Positions 9,559-18,359 of a stretch of DNA of 64,000 bases are shown piece after piece. Numbering within the stretch: position 1 is the first letter of the stretch; every line of letters starts with the position of its first letter. The position numbers and the translations under genes were made by a program. Source of the DNA: Pseudomonas sp. RIT-PI-q (GTDB lineage: Bacteria; Pseudomonadota; Gammaproteobacteria; Pseudomonadales; Pseudomonadaceae); assembly GCF_001297125.1 (NCBI RefSeq), contig NZ_LHPC01000034.1:124001-188000 (forward strand), in the 5' to 3' direction. A model generated the notes under the pieces. That model was not told where the DNA came from. It searched no databases and was given only the letters and a program-made list of their open reading frames with translations.

Positions 9559-9810
9559 TCACTGATCGTCTACATCATCGAGATCATCGGATTCGTCATT
9601 GGAGTTGTCATCGGCGTCGACATCCACTTCCCCGGTACCTCCGCAGGCCGTGCAATCTTCAACTTCAACGGTCTGATCGCCGTAGCAAGTGTGGCATTGG
9701 GCGTACGGCTTTTCATCTGCCAGGTCGTAACCCGTGCCCCCGCAGTCTGGGCATTCAATTTCGATAGGGCCGCCACGGCCGTGGCATACGTTGCAAATTG
9801 CAGTAGTCAT
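9559..9810 (-). CDS. Small DnaJ-type zinc-finger protein
   Basis: 83 residues with four consecutive Cys repeats of the DnaJ central domain type: CNVCHGRG, CPDCGGTG, CHTCYGDQ and CTACGGTG. Such repeats bind two zinc ions, and the domain usually assists protein folding or holds unfolded clients. The J domain and the client-binding C-terminal domain are absent. Instead the protein ends in a very acidic Asp-rich tail of about 20 residues. It lies 127 bases after the 410-residue gene on the same strand. The ATG at 9810 starts exactly before the first zinc motif. Confidence 0.8.
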   Translation of the reverse strand: MTTAICNVCHGRGGPIEIECPDCGGTGYDLADEKPYAQCHTCYGDQTVEVEDCTACGGTGEVDVDADDNSNDESDDLDDVDDQ

Positions 9811-9853
9811 TGTTTGAACCTCATGATTTTTGAGCGTGAGCCGGAGCTTGCGT

Positions 9854-9875
9854 GCGGGTTCGAAGGAGAACCCGC
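9854..9875. terminator. Hairpin between the 410-residue gene and the zinc-finger gene
   Basis: GCGGGTT, 8 unpaired bases, AACCCGC: a 7-base-pair GC-rich stem in the 127-base gap. There is no T-run, so it could be an attenuator, an mRNA processing site or nothing. Confidence 0.35.
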
Positions 9876-9937
9876 CGGCAACAAATTCCGCGCAAATTGG
9901 TGTGTGCTTCATCGCTGGACTGACCCTAATTACAGCG

Positions 9938-11170
9938 TCAGTGCTGTGCTGCTGGTCTGTAGTTCGATAGGGCAAGATTGGCCATGTATTGGCAGTAGGC
10001 TTCAGCTTTGGGGTAACGGGAGATTTTGTCGCGGAGTGCGAAGAACTCTTCATTGCCCTGGTTTTGAAGTTCCGGGAGCCAAGGCGCCAAGATGGATAAT
10101 GCGCAATCGGCAAACTCTTTAAAGCCACGACCTTTGGCATACACCACCAAGTCAATGATCTGCTGAGTCAGCCGCAGGATTTTCCCTGAATCCTCTGTCC
10201 GGCGCAGCACGTCGATCTTCACCGAGATGTAGGTTTCGAAGAGTGCAGCTTCCGATTCCGATGTGATGAAGACCGGAGGAAAGTTAGGGGACGTCAGAAA
10301 CTGGACAAAGACTTTGTCGATGACCTTATCGGCGCGCACCAGGCTGAGCCTATTTGGTGTCAGTACGTGGTGGTACATCTGGGCCACTTGAAGGCCGGCA
10401 TAGATGATCCCGCTTTCCCATAGCAGCTCCAGGATCTTGACCGCCCGGATCGTCTTCGAGAACTCTTCGGTTTTGGCCAGGCGGCTAGCTGCGATGCCGA
10501 GGTTTTCGCGCATTTGGTGCCACGCCATTGTGTTCCAGATAGCCGGGGTCATCGATTCTCTGTCGGCTACTTTCAGCATCGCGAGTGCTTCATACACTAC
10601 TGTCTTGGGGAGCAGCAGATCTTCATTCCAGCAGGCTGATTCCAATGGGCGAGCATGGCGCGCGAACCAGTCAGGCAACTCTCCTGCGGCTTTAGCTTGT
10701 AGGGCGCGATGAATGGTTTGCGTGAGCTCATCTGGCGTACAGGCGGTGGGTTGCCACATGTCGATGAAGTCAGTGCAGAGCTCGTGAAGGGAAGGGGGTG
10801 TAACCATGCCGAGACCCGAAGAGTTTTTACTGATGAATGCGCACAACAGGGAGGCTTGATGTGCCAGGCGCTGATCGAGCTCGGTGCCTCCCAGGTGTTC
10901 GTCAACCGTAAGGGGTTGCTTGTGAAGTTCGCTGAAACGCTCGCAGCCAAGCGTGGCAGCCATGATGGTTTTGGTTGCGGCCAGCGCACTTTTGCCAGCG
11001 ATGCCTTTGGCCTTGCGCTGTTCATGCTCGGCTTCGCTGAGCTTATGCTCGAATTCAGTGAGGAAACAGAACTGCTGATAGCCCGCGTGCAGGAGGGCAC
11101 GCAGTCGTTTTTCGGCGCGGGTGATCAAATCGTTTGTGTACAGACGTGGGGTGACATTGGTCTTTTGCAT
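9938..11170 (-). CDS. Hypothetical protein, mostly helical
   Basis: 410 residues, family not recognised. The sequence is predicted soluble and largely helical by eye, with no catalytic motif that I can name. The ATG at 11170 is preferred because TTTTTTGAGG places a ribosome site 7 bases before it; a TTG 12 bases upstream is possible but overlaps that site. It precedes the small zinc-finger gene on the same strand and may be transcribed with it. The context is accessory DNA with a nuclease-like protein on the facing strand. Confidence 0.75.
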   Translation of the reverse strand: MQKTNVTPRLYTNDLITRAEKRLRALLHAGYQQFCFLTEFEHKLSEAEHEQRKAKGIAGKSALAATKTIMAATLGCERFSELHKQPLTVDEHLGGTELDQRLAHQASLLCAFISKNSSGLGMVTPPSLHELCTDFIDMWQPTACTPDELTQTIHRALQAKAAGELPDWFARHARPLESACWNEDLLLPKTVVYEALAMLKVADRESMTPAIWNTMAWHQMRENLGIAASRLAKTEEFSKTIRAVKILELLWESGIIYAGLQVAQMYHHVLTPNRLSLVRADKVIDKVFVQFLTSPNFPPVFITSESEAALFETYISVKIDVLRRTEDSGKILRLTQQIIDLVVYAKGRGFKEFADCALSILAPWLPELQNQGNEEFFALRDKISRYPKAEAYCQYMANLALSNYRPAAQH

Positions 11171-11440
11171 GGTAAACCTCAAAAAATGATCGATAGGTCA
11201 GATGGGCCGCAATCGCAGCTGATTTCATCTGGCTCGGAATCGATCGATTCCTGTTGAGGTTAGAGCCGTTACCTGGGCGCATCCTAAGCCAGGTGAGCCG
11301 GTCAAATCAACCATGAAATTGGGTGAATAGCGTTCCATTGTTTGTCCCCAGGAGCGTCCATGAATCGTAGGCTGCCACCAAGATCCGGCATCTGTCGAAA
11401 GCTCAACAGGAACCTTGAGCGTTTGAGAGATGACTCAAAC

Positions 11441-11815
11441 TCAATTTGAAAAAGCTTCGTCAGATAATGGCAAGTTCGGACTGGTGGTGGCGGGTATCGT
11501 CGTAGCTACGCTGGAAAACCTGAGCTGACGGCGAGGTTTGTCACTAGGCCATGTCGCTGTAAATTCTCGGAAGAAAATCAGCCTATAACTGCTGCGGCCT
11601 ACCACCCCATACGAAGTCGTCGGTACCAAGGTGGTGAGAGCTATATTTGACGCTAAGCGAGATCCGCGAGCGAGAACCTCTGTCTCGGCGGCCCACTTGG
11701 TGGCGTAGATATTGACGAACCTCCAAGGTGATTTTTCAACTACTTCCCAGCCGAGGACTGATCCAGGGTTATCCGGGTCGACCGGTAGGCTATTCCTAAG
11801 ACTTCTGATTGGCAT
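11441..11815 (-). pseudogene. Frameshifted first copy of a duplicated small gene
   Basis: The first part (RSLRNSLPVDPDNPGSVLGW to about EVLARGSR) matches the protein at 17023-17295. After that the frame differs: this copy has CTAAG where the other has CTAAAG (near 11653), a one-base loss. The open frame then runs on to 11441 through out-of-frame sequence. The GTDDF..WG ending of the intact copy survives here only in another frame. DNA similarity covers about 11471-11925. Confidence 0.7.
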
Positions 11816-11925
11816 GGCCGCTCCCGGGAGTAGATGTAGGCAGAACGCTACTCCTTAACTTTGACGGACGTTAGTGGAGATTCGTACAGGTGCAGATAGT
11901 CATAAAATCTGTACTAAAAATCAAT
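11471..11925. repeat. Long dispersed repeat, copy 1
   Basis: About 450 bases similar to 16921-17365 in the same orientation. Shared blocks include GGGTATCGTCG, GACGAACCTCCA.GGTGATTT, CTCACCGCCTTGGTACCGAC (as the complementary strand) and a promoter-side block around GTACAGG. It covers the gene, its downstream flank and its upstream flank, so it is a locus duplication and not just two related genes. Confidence 0.75.
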
Positions 11926-11955
11926 ATTTGGATTCGAATTCTTAACAAGCAACCG

Positions 11956-12155
11956 ATCAACTACTGGCGATACGCGCGGCTTCACGAGGACGTTCGAGTG
12001 TTGCTTCATTTACGATAAATACGTTGAGATTGTTCAGGTAGAAAATATCTTTCTTGTCCGTTCGAGTCTCAGTTGGATGAAAACGCTCGAACGCCCAGAC
12101 AATGACCCCTCCGTTTGTCCGATAGAACTCGCGCCCCCCGACTATTTCAGTCGTT
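11956..12155 (-). pseudogene. Fragment of a second CoiA-like (DUF6035-like) gene
   Basis: The minus strand encodes about 65 residues (EIVGGREFYRTNGG, WAFERFHPTETRT, FYLNNLNVFIVNEATLER) nearly identical to residues 190-255 of the intact protein at 18360-19757. Neither the N-terminal zinc-like part nor the C-terminal half is present. With the frameshifted gene just before it, this looks like a second copy of the 16921-19757 locus that lost its middle. Confidence 0.75.
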
Positions 12156-12456
12156 CTACTAGGGCGGACGAACCGCTTAGCCGCTTAGCCGCCGTGAAGT
12201 CACGTTGACCACCCATATCTGCGTTGGGTGGAAAGGTGTCTATTTCGTGGCTTTTCGGAGCAGCAAAAGCGGATGGGACGGCACCAAAGCGCTGGCCCAT
12301 CTCCTTCGCTCATTGAAAAAAATAGGCGGTAGGCAGGGTAGTTTTCTCAATTGTATCCGTTTGTCACAGCGGCAATACTGGCCGAAGCGTTAGAAATTAC
12401 GCTCGGTTATCTCCGAAATATCAGAAATATAATAATTCCCAAAAGAGTTTCCAGAT
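12156..12456. other. Non-coding stretch before the transporter operon
   Basis: No gene supported. A 62-codon frame at 12205-12393 contains a plausible GWKGVYFVAF segment but has no ribosome site or family resemblance. The last 60 bases are AT-rich and probably contain the promoter of the 12457 operon. Confidence 0.4.
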
Positions 12457-12744
12457 ATGAAAAAGAGAATAGTGGTGGCTGATCAGAGCCGCGAATATGT
12501 AATTGCTAATATAAGAAAAAAACATCTCTCTTTGTGGTTCGCCGCCGTGAATATCGTGATTTTTATTACTTTCATCGGCATCTTCAACTTTGGACAAAGC
12601 TTACTAGCAACCTTGATTTCTCCTGGTGTCACCTGGGGTGTCATTGTCGAGCCTTCGTTAATTGTGCTGGCCCTAATAATGAGTCTGGTTTACTACATCT
12701 GTGTAGAGCGTCTGGAACGCGATCTTAAAGAGGGCTCGCTCTAA
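12457..12744 (+). CDS. DUF485-like small membrane protein
   Basis: 95 residues with two membrane segments (about 25-47 and 58-82) and a charged C-terminus (CVERLERDLKEG). The layout is that of DUF485 proteins (E. coli YjcH), which sit directly before ActP-type sodium:solute symporters and are thought to assist them. The stop overlaps the start of the symporter by one base (TAATG). The match is by size, topology and position. Confidence 0.8.
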   Translation: MKKRIVVADQSREYVIANIRKKHLSLWFAAVNIVIFITFIGIFNFGQSLLATLISPGVTWGVIVEPSLIVLALIMSLVYYICVERLERDLKEGSL

Positions 12745-14357
12745 TGAATATTATTTCCAGTGGAAATGGGCCTGCGTTGTTCTGTTTTGTCGGATTTTTA
12801 CTTGTCACTATTGGCATCACTGTGTTTGCGTCCAGAGGCCCAAAGTCGGCAACCCAGTACTTTAATGCTGGAGGGAAGATTGGCGCAGGACAAAATGCTT
12901 TCGCGATGGCGGGTGAATTTTTAAGTGCGGCTGCGTTATTGGGAATGACCGGTGCATTAGCGCTCAAAGGTTTTGATGCCATTTTGTATAGTGTTTGTGT
13001 AGTGGCAAGCTGGCCATTAATTCTATTTTTGTTGGCAGAGCCTATCAAACGGCTTGGAACTTTTACGCTTACTGACGTCATAGCTTGGCGTTTGGCGAAG
13101 CAGCCTGTAAGAATTGCCGTTGGTTTGGCGAGTATACCGATCGTTTTGATTTACCTGATCACGCAGTTAGTTGCGGCGGGCGGGTTAGTTGATTTGATTT
13201 TCGGAATTCCATACCTGCCGGCTGTAACGTGCGTTGGCACGCTGATGCTGAGCTATGTACTCTTTGGGGGCATGTTAGCAACCACATGGGTACAGATTAT
13301 TAAGGCTATCCTATTACTAGGTGGTGCTATCGTTCTGACTGTCATGCTTTTAGCAAAGTTTGACTTCAATTTATTCGCAATGTTTCGAGCTGTTTCTGAC
13401 GCTTACGGTGTAGAAACACTTGCTCCGCATACCACCTTTGGGTTAGCACGCTGGGACACGATTTCGCTCTGTTTCGCGATGACGGTGGGCGCTCTTGGCA
13501 TGCCGCAGATCCTCACAAAATTTCTCACCGTACGCTCGACTGCCCAGGCAAGACGATCAGCCTTGTATTGCACCGGTCTTGTTGGGGTATTTCACATTCT
13601 AGTTCTGTTGCTCGGCTTTGGATGCCTGGCTCTTGTTGGTCGGTCGGCGATCGGTGACGCTGGAGGCGCGGGTAATATGGCGGTTCCGTTGATGAGTCGT
13701 CTCCTGGGTGGGAACGCGTTCTTCGGATTTATCTGCGCCATCGCATTTGCCACGACCTTAGCGGTTGTCGCGGGTCTACTGCTTTCTGCCGCTACGACCT
13801 TCGCACACGATATCTGGGGCGGTGTTATCCGTCGCGGTCGTAACACTAACGAGGCGCGGGTCGCACGAATTGCAGCTACAGCGATTTCAGCTACGGCAGT
13901 TGTATTAGCGCTTGCATTTCAACATCAAAACGTTGCGTTCATGGTGGGTTTAAGTTACTCAATCGCGGCCTCTGCTAACTTTCCAGTGCTGATGTTGGCG
14001 CTATTTTGGCGGAAGCTAACAACGATGGGGGCGGTGTGCTCCATCTTGATTGGGGCGGGTGTTTCGGTATTGCTAATTATTCTTTCTCCTACCGTTCAGA
14101 TCGACATTTTACATCGCTCTCCGGAGGAATTCGCACAATTGTGGTGGTGCTTCCCATTGAAAAACCCAGGCTTGTTTTCCATACCGTTGTCATTTGCCGT
14201 GGGTATCGCAGTTTCGCTTTTTCGTCCAGAAGCCGAAGCTCATAAGAAATTTACTGAGATGCAACAAGCTTTAGCTTTAAAGCCAGAGGCTGATTCAGGT
14301 GAGACAGTCAAAACAGCTGAAACAAATTACGCGGCTACGTCAGTACAAGTCCACTAA
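12744..14357 (+). CDS. Sodium:solute symporter (ActP-like)
   Basis: 537 residues with about 13 membrane segments; a secondary transporter of the SSS family that couples solute uptake to sodium. It resembles the acetate permease ActP: YFNAGGKIGAGQNAFAMAGE near the N-terminus, FTLTDVIAWRL, and LSYVLFGGMLATTWVQIIKA. The substrate is not shown by sequence; the adjacent HpaI-type aldolase suggests a hydroxy- or oxo-carboxylic acid. The C-terminus is a hydrophilic tail of about 45 residues. Probable operon: DUF485 gene, this gene, the aldolase 14 bases later. Confidence 0.9.
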   Translation: MNIISSGNGPALFCFVGFLLVTIGITVFASRGPKSATQYFNAGGKIGAGQNAFAMAGEFLSAAALLGMTGALALKGFDAILYSVCVVASWPLILFLLAEPIKRLGTFTLTDVIAWRLAKQPVRIAVGLASIPIVLIYLITQLVAAGGLVDLIFGIPYLPAVTCVGTLMLSYVLFGGMLATTWVQIIKAILLLGGAIVLTVMLLAKFDFNLFAMFRAVSDAYGVETLAPHTTFGLARWDTISLCFAMTVGALGMPQILTKFLTVRSTAQARRSALYCTGLVGVFHILVLLLGFGCLALVGRSAIGDAGGAGNMAVPLMSRLLGGNAFFGFICAIAFATTLAVVAGLLLSAATTFAHDIWGGVIRRGRNTNEARVARIAATAISATAVVLALAFQHQNVAFMVGLSYSIAASANFPVLMLALFWRKLTTMGAVCSILIGAGVSVLLIILSPTVQIDILHRSPEEFAQLWWCFPLKNPGLFSIPLSFAVGIAVSLFRPEAEAHKKFTEMQQALALKPEADSGETVKTAETNYAATSVQVH

Positions 14358-14371
14358 TCGGAGGATATCAA

Positions 14372-15190
14372 ATGTCAGATTATAAACCGCCGCGAGTCAA
14401 TCGAGTTAAAAACACTGACGGCCGAGCTCTTTTAGTTGCGGGTGTAACGGTTCAAGTCTCATCACCGGAGGTGGTGGAGATGTGCGGTGCGGCAGGCTAC
14501 GATTTCGTCTGGATAGATGCCGAGCATGGGTCGTTTGAACTTGAAACAGCGGTACAGATGTTTCGTGCCGCAGACGTATTTGGCATGACTCCACTTTTCC
14601 GCGTCCCGAGCCACGATCCGAGTTTGATCATGCGGGCACTGGATGCGGGCGCGATGGGAGTGATTGTACCTAATGTGTCGACTCGACAGCAGGCTCAGGC
14701 AGTGGTGAGTGCCGCGCGGTACAAGTGGGGTGGCAACGCTGGCACACGTGGCGCGTGCCCGGGAACGCGCGCCACCAACTATCAAACATCCGATTGGAGT
14801 GGCTTTGCGAATTGGTCAAACGCTAATGTCACGGTATGGGCGCTAATAGAAACTATTGCTGGCGTTAACAATATCGACGAGATTCTTGAGGTGGAGGGGA
14901 TCGACGCGATAGCGCTTGGCCCATTTGATTTGGCTCACGAAATGGGCTTCCCGGGCCAGGTTCAGCATCCTGAGGTCACCGCTGCGCTAGGGCGAGTTGT
15001 CGAAAAGGCGCAACAGAAGGGTGTAGACGTGGTCGCCTCTCTGTTTTCGGAATCGGCATCTGGCATGGCAGCTGAACGAGCACACTGGTTTGCGCAAGGC
15101 GTGCGCATTTTCAGTGTCGGTAGTGACCGTGGGTTGGTTGCACGAGCGTTCCGTGAGCGGGCTGCTGCTGCCCGGGATGTCTCGCTTTAG
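14372..15190 (+). CDS. HpcH/HpaI family class II aldolase
   Basis: 272 residues. Enzymes of this family split 2-oxo-4-hydroxy acids into pyruvate (or similar) and an aldehyde using a divalent metal. Family motifs are visible: FVWIDAEHG (catalytic His), LFRVPSHDP (substrate Arg), VWALIETIAG (metal-binding Glu) and ALGPFDLA with its metal-side Asp. GGAGG 9 bases before the ATG gives a strong ribosome site. It lies 14 bases after the symporter, so the two probably serve uptake and cleavage of the same acid. The exact substrate cannot be read. Confidence 0.88.
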   Translation: MSDYKPPRVNRVKNTDGRALLVAGVTVQVSSPEVVEMCGAAGYDFVWIDAEHGSFELETAVQMFRAADVFGMTPLFRVPSHDPSLIMRALDAGAMGVIVPNVSTRQQAQAVVSAARYKWGGNAGTRGACPGTRATNYQTSDWSGFANWSNANVTVWALIETIAGVNNIDEILEVEGIDAIALGPFDLAHEMGFPGQVQHPEVTAALGRVVEKAQQKGVDVVASLFSESASGMAAERAHWFAQGVRIFSVGSDRGLVARAFRERAAAARDVSL

Positions 15191-15369
15191 CCGTCTAGAA
15201 AGATAAACTGTCCATTCGCTGTAGGCCTACATGGAGCGTGGAGGCGCTCTATTGTCGGCCGTCAATCGTAAAGTCATCTGCGCTTCGGCGTGATGAACGG
15301 TTCGCTAGGCATTAGCGTGGATAACAAAGTCCGTAATACACTGATACATGCCTGTTCGAGTCTGATGCC

Positions 15370-16248
15370 ATGCGCTACCTCGTTCCTTCCATCCATTGCC
15401 TCACCGCTTTCGAAGCGGTCGCTCGTTTGAGAAGCTTGACCAAAGCCTCCGAAGAGTTACATGTGTCGACCAGTGCTGTGGGTCATAGGCTTCGGCAATT
15501 GCAGGACGGAATCGGATTCAAGCTTTTCACTGGGCCAAGTGGGGAGTACACGATGAGCGCCCGGGGAAGCGAATACCTGGAGGTCGTCAAATCGTCTCTG
15601 GCATCGCTGAATCACTACCCGATTTCGGCTTCGCGAAGTTCTAGCACTAATACACTTCGGATAGCATCTCCCCCAAGCTTCGCTCGACAGATACTAGTGT
15701 CGCGACTTCCCGAGTTTCTCCGAACCCATCCAAAATTGAACGTAGCGTTGCAGCTTTCGGTTCCTATCGTTGGCCTAAAGGCCGATGATGCCGATGTTGA
15801 AATTCGCTTTGGAGATGGTATTTACGAAGGTTTGGAGACCTTCTTGTTGTCCCACGAATCAGTCTTCCCTGTGTGTAGTCCTGCTTACCTTGCGCGTCAT
15901 GGGAAACTTGAGAATCCGCTGGATTTAGCCCATGCGGTTCTATTGCGTAGTGCTCTGGAACCCTGGCGACCATGGCTAAGTGCGGCTGGGCTTGATTGGC
16001 CAGAACCCAAGGCTGATGTTGATTATGTTGATATGGGGCTGTTACTAGAAGCTTCCATAAATGGACAGGGTATAGCGCTTGCACGACAGAAAATGGTAGA
16101 GCAATACCTTGCTGCCGGGACGTTAGTTCGGCTTTTTGATCTGAGCGCACCATCCACCTATGGTTTTTATTTGACGGCGTCGTCAGCCAGTGTCAAGCGT
16201 CAGGAGGTTTTTGATTTTATTGTTTGGCTACAAGAAGTGATGAAATAG
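15370..16248 (+). CDS. LysR family transcriptional regulator (GcvA-like)
   Basis: 292 residues: winged HTH at the N-terminus (HCLTAFEAVARLRSLTKASEEL, then STSAVGHRLRQLQ) and a LysR substrate domain from about residue 90. The HTH resembles the GcvA/AmpR branch. It is on the same strand as the symporter-aldolase genes, after a 179-base gap, and is the likely regulator of that cassette. Transcription from its own promoter is probable given the gap. Confidence 0.88.
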   Translation: MRYLVPSIHCLTAFEAVARLRSLTKASEELHVSTSAVGHRLRQLQDGIGFKLFTGPSGEYTMSARGSEYLEVVKSSLASLNHYPISASRSSSTNTLRIASPPSFARQILVSRLPEFLRTHPKLNVALQLSVPIVGLKADDADVEIRFGDGIYEGLETFLLSHESVFPVCSPAYLARHGKLENPLDLAHAVLLRSALEPWRPWLSAAGLDWPEPKADVDYVDMGLLLEASINGQGIALARQKMVEQYLAAGTLVRLFDLSAPSTYGFYLTASSASVKRQEVFDFIVWLQEVMK

Positions 16249-16270
16249 TTAGTCGCGTTGTTTAACGCTG

Positions 16271-16316
16271 CGATGGCGATGGCGATGGCGATGGCGATGG
16301 CGATGGCGATGGCGAT
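16271..16316 (+). repeat. Hexanucleotide tandem repeat (CGATGG)
   Basis: About 7.7 perfect copies of CGATGG in a row, 22 bases after the LysR stop. Repeats of this purity change copy number easily by slippage. It is outside the coding frame here, so any effect would be on transcript ends or the next gene. Confidence 0.9.
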
Positions 16317-16386
16317 TTAGCGAAAGAAGCGCCCCTAGTTTCTTCGACGCCTCCTAGCCTTGCAATGAGGCCCATAAGGAGGTGCC

Positions 16387-16600
16387 ATGAGCAACCAGAG
16401 TTGCCTCGGATAACTCAAAATCCAGGCGGTCAGCCAAGCGACCGAAAAGCAGCTTCCTGTCCGCAGGCGGCTGCGCGATTGGGTGTGTCGCGCACAGGCT
16501 CTATGCGTGGATTAAGCGCGGCACCAAGCCCCCGGGATCAACAAGTTCAGGAGGACGATCAGAGTGCATTGTCATGCCCCTGGCATCTCAAGAGTGTGAA
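16387..16600 (+). pseudogene. Remnant of an IS3-family transposase OrfA
   Basis: A good ribosome site (AAGGAGGTGCC) precedes ATGAGCAACCAG. Across changing frames one reads MSNQ, then IQAVSQATEKQLPV, AARLGVS, and QVQEDDQ, in the order of IS3-type OrfA (a HTH start, ARLGVS, then a Lys/Glu-rich linker). At least three frame changes occur within 200 bases. No OrfB and no terminal inverted repeats were found. The DNA from 16600 to 16920 has no assignable gene. Confidence 0.55.
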
Positions 16601-16920
16601 GTCTAAGCGCAAGAACTTGAGACAAATCTCTTCTATACGCGATAAGTTGTTAACCGTCAGGTCACAACGTCGACAAATTGGCAAATTCCCAGTTTTTTTG
16701 GCCTTCAGGTTAAGGACTGAGAAATGCCGCAATGCCCGCTCAGCAGAGGGGGGGGTGAGTGCAGCCAAGCCCGCGACGATCTGTTCACCAACCCGACGGG
16801 CGCTCAATAACGCGAAGGCCGTGGTCGCCATTCTGGATGACGATTCTGAGGGCAGTAATGAGGACAGTAATGAGCGGCGACATTGAGATTGATCGGTAGA
16901 ATCTAAAGGGCAACGTTGGA

Positions 16921-17365
16921 ATTGACGGTGACGGGTATCGTCGCAGCTAATCCCGAAAACCTACCTGACGGTGAAGTTTGTCACTGGGGCATGTGGCTTT
17001 AAATTGTCGTAAGAAAACCTGCCTATTTTTGCTGAAAAGCATCACCCCAGACGAAGTCGTCGGTACCAAGGCGGTGAGAGCCAAACTTGACGCTAAAGCG
17101 TGCTCCGCGAGCGACAGCTTCGGCTTCAGCGGCATCCTCAGAGGCGTAAATATTGACGAACCTCCAGGGTGATTTCTGAACTACTCCCCAGCCTAGGACT
17201 GATCCGGGATTATCCGGGTCGGGCGGAAGATTATACCTAAGGCTTCTGACTGGCCGCTCCCTGGCTTTGATAAAGACCGAACGTACTCTTAACATTGCCC
17301 CGCGTTAGGTGGAAATTTGTACAGGATCAGGTGGCGATAGTATCTGTTCTGCATTTCAGGATTTT
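16921..17365. repeat. Long dispersed repeat, copy 2
   Basis: Partner of 11471-11925, same orientation, 5.4 kb away. This copy holds the intact reading frame at 17023-17295 and continues upstream (in gene sense) through a promoter-side block around GTACAGGATCAGG. Confidence 0.75.
17023..17295 (-). CDS. Small hypothetical protein, intact copy of duplicated gene
   Basis: 90 residues. Recognisable blocks are DPDNPGSVLGWGVV, SPWRFVNIYAS, a Glu/Ala stretch AAEAEAVARG, and the ending KFGSHRLGTDDFVWGDA. Function unknown; I recall similar short proteins ending in GTDDF-W as accessory genes in pseudomonads. The copy at 11441-11815 is broken by a frameshift, so this one is taken as the functional version. 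It lies in accessory DNA before the GNAT-like gene on the same strand. Confidence 0.65.
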   Translation of the reverse strand: MLRVRSVFIKARERPVRSLRYNLPPDPDNPGSVLGWGVVQKSPWRFVNIYASEDAAEAEAVARGARFSVKFGSHRLGTDDFVWGDAFQQK

Positions 17366-17562
17366 GACTCAGAACTCTCACGTAACTGTTCCATCGTCGT
17401 CCTTTGCGAAAGCGTTGCAATCAGCCCGCTCGTCCTTTGCTGCGAGTCAGTGGTGAACAACCAGGCTGTCGTGTTGTGATCGGATCTGCCTATAGCGCTG
17501 CGACGGGTACCTTGTGCGGATCAGGCCGGTATGGGGCTTGGCCTACCGACAATTGGTCTGAG

Positions 17563-18234
17563 TCAGTAACCGGCGTCCACGGAGATTTTTATTGGAGTGC
17601 CTACGGCAGTTGAAACCGCGTTGAGTTTGATCTCCAATTCCTCTGTCAGGCCCTCAAAGAAACGCTCTCCTTCAGAGGATTCGAAGTCAGCTGTTACCGT
17701 AAAGCTGATGTGGGGCGATACAAACGGGGCTGACACGATCCGGCTCAACACGCCGCTTGCGACAAGGTCGGCAAGCTGAACGCTCAACAGGTAACCCAAT
17801 CCTTTGGAGTGATACTGAGGCCGAATGAACACCGCCAATAGGGAAAGGTCGAGGTCATATGGCTCATCTTTATTGGGGGCGTCCAGGTCAGAGATTGTGA
17901 GATCCTGGTCTCCGTGGCCGCTTAAACGGTAACGGCATAGCCCTGCCAATTGACCATTTATCCAGAGTTCTAAATTCTCGGTGTTCAGGAAATATTTACT
18001 GTTCAGCGGAGCACCGGCTTCGCGGATTTCCTCCACAAGAGGGGATTTTTGAGCGTCGGTTGCGATACCCATTGAAAAGTAGGTTGCCCATTCCTCAGTG
18101 CCGCTGTATGAGCAATGCATTTGAACAGAGAGATACTGCCGTCGATGTCCAATGAATCCGTCTTGAGGCAACATAGAGTCCTCTTCTGATTGGTCATTCG
18201 CGTCATCTACCACGTCCATGTATTGCTCGTTCAT
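17563..18234 (-). CDS. GNAT-like acetyltransferase, putative
   Basis: 223 residues. An acidic start of about 25 residues is followed by a domain whose segment LLAVFIRPQYHSKGLGYLLSV (about 131-151) resembles motif A of GNAT acetyltransferases, where QxxGxG/A contacts the pyrophosphate of acetyl-CoA; here the loop reads YHSKGLG. The rest is divergent. GGAG 6 bases before the ATG supports the start. It is in the same orientation as the CoiA-like gene, 125 bases downstream of it. The call rests mainly on that one motif. Confidence 0.55.
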   Translation of the reverse strand: MNEQYMDVVDDANDQSEEDSMLPQDGFIGHRRQYLSVQMHCSYSGTEEWATYFSMGIATDAQKSPLVEEIREAGAPLNSKYFLNTENLELWINGQLAGLCRYRLSGHGDQDLTISDLDAPNKDEPYDLDLSLLAVFIRPQYHSKGLGYLLSVQLADLVASGVLSRIVSAPFVSPHISFTVTADFESSEGERFFEGLTEELEIKLNAVSTAVGTPIKISVDAGY

Positions 18235-18359
18235 AAATGCTCCGATCTAGGTGTGTATGAATGGTTTGAAGATGGGTGAGGGCTTGCTATCAGCGTCTAA
18301 AGCTAATGCAGAGTCATCCGCTGGCTGAAAACTCCAGGTTATTGCTTCATCACATAGCT

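Noticed and set aside
12205..12393. 62-codon frame before the transporter operon
   Set aside because: No ribosome site and no family resemblance; may be chance or a remnant.
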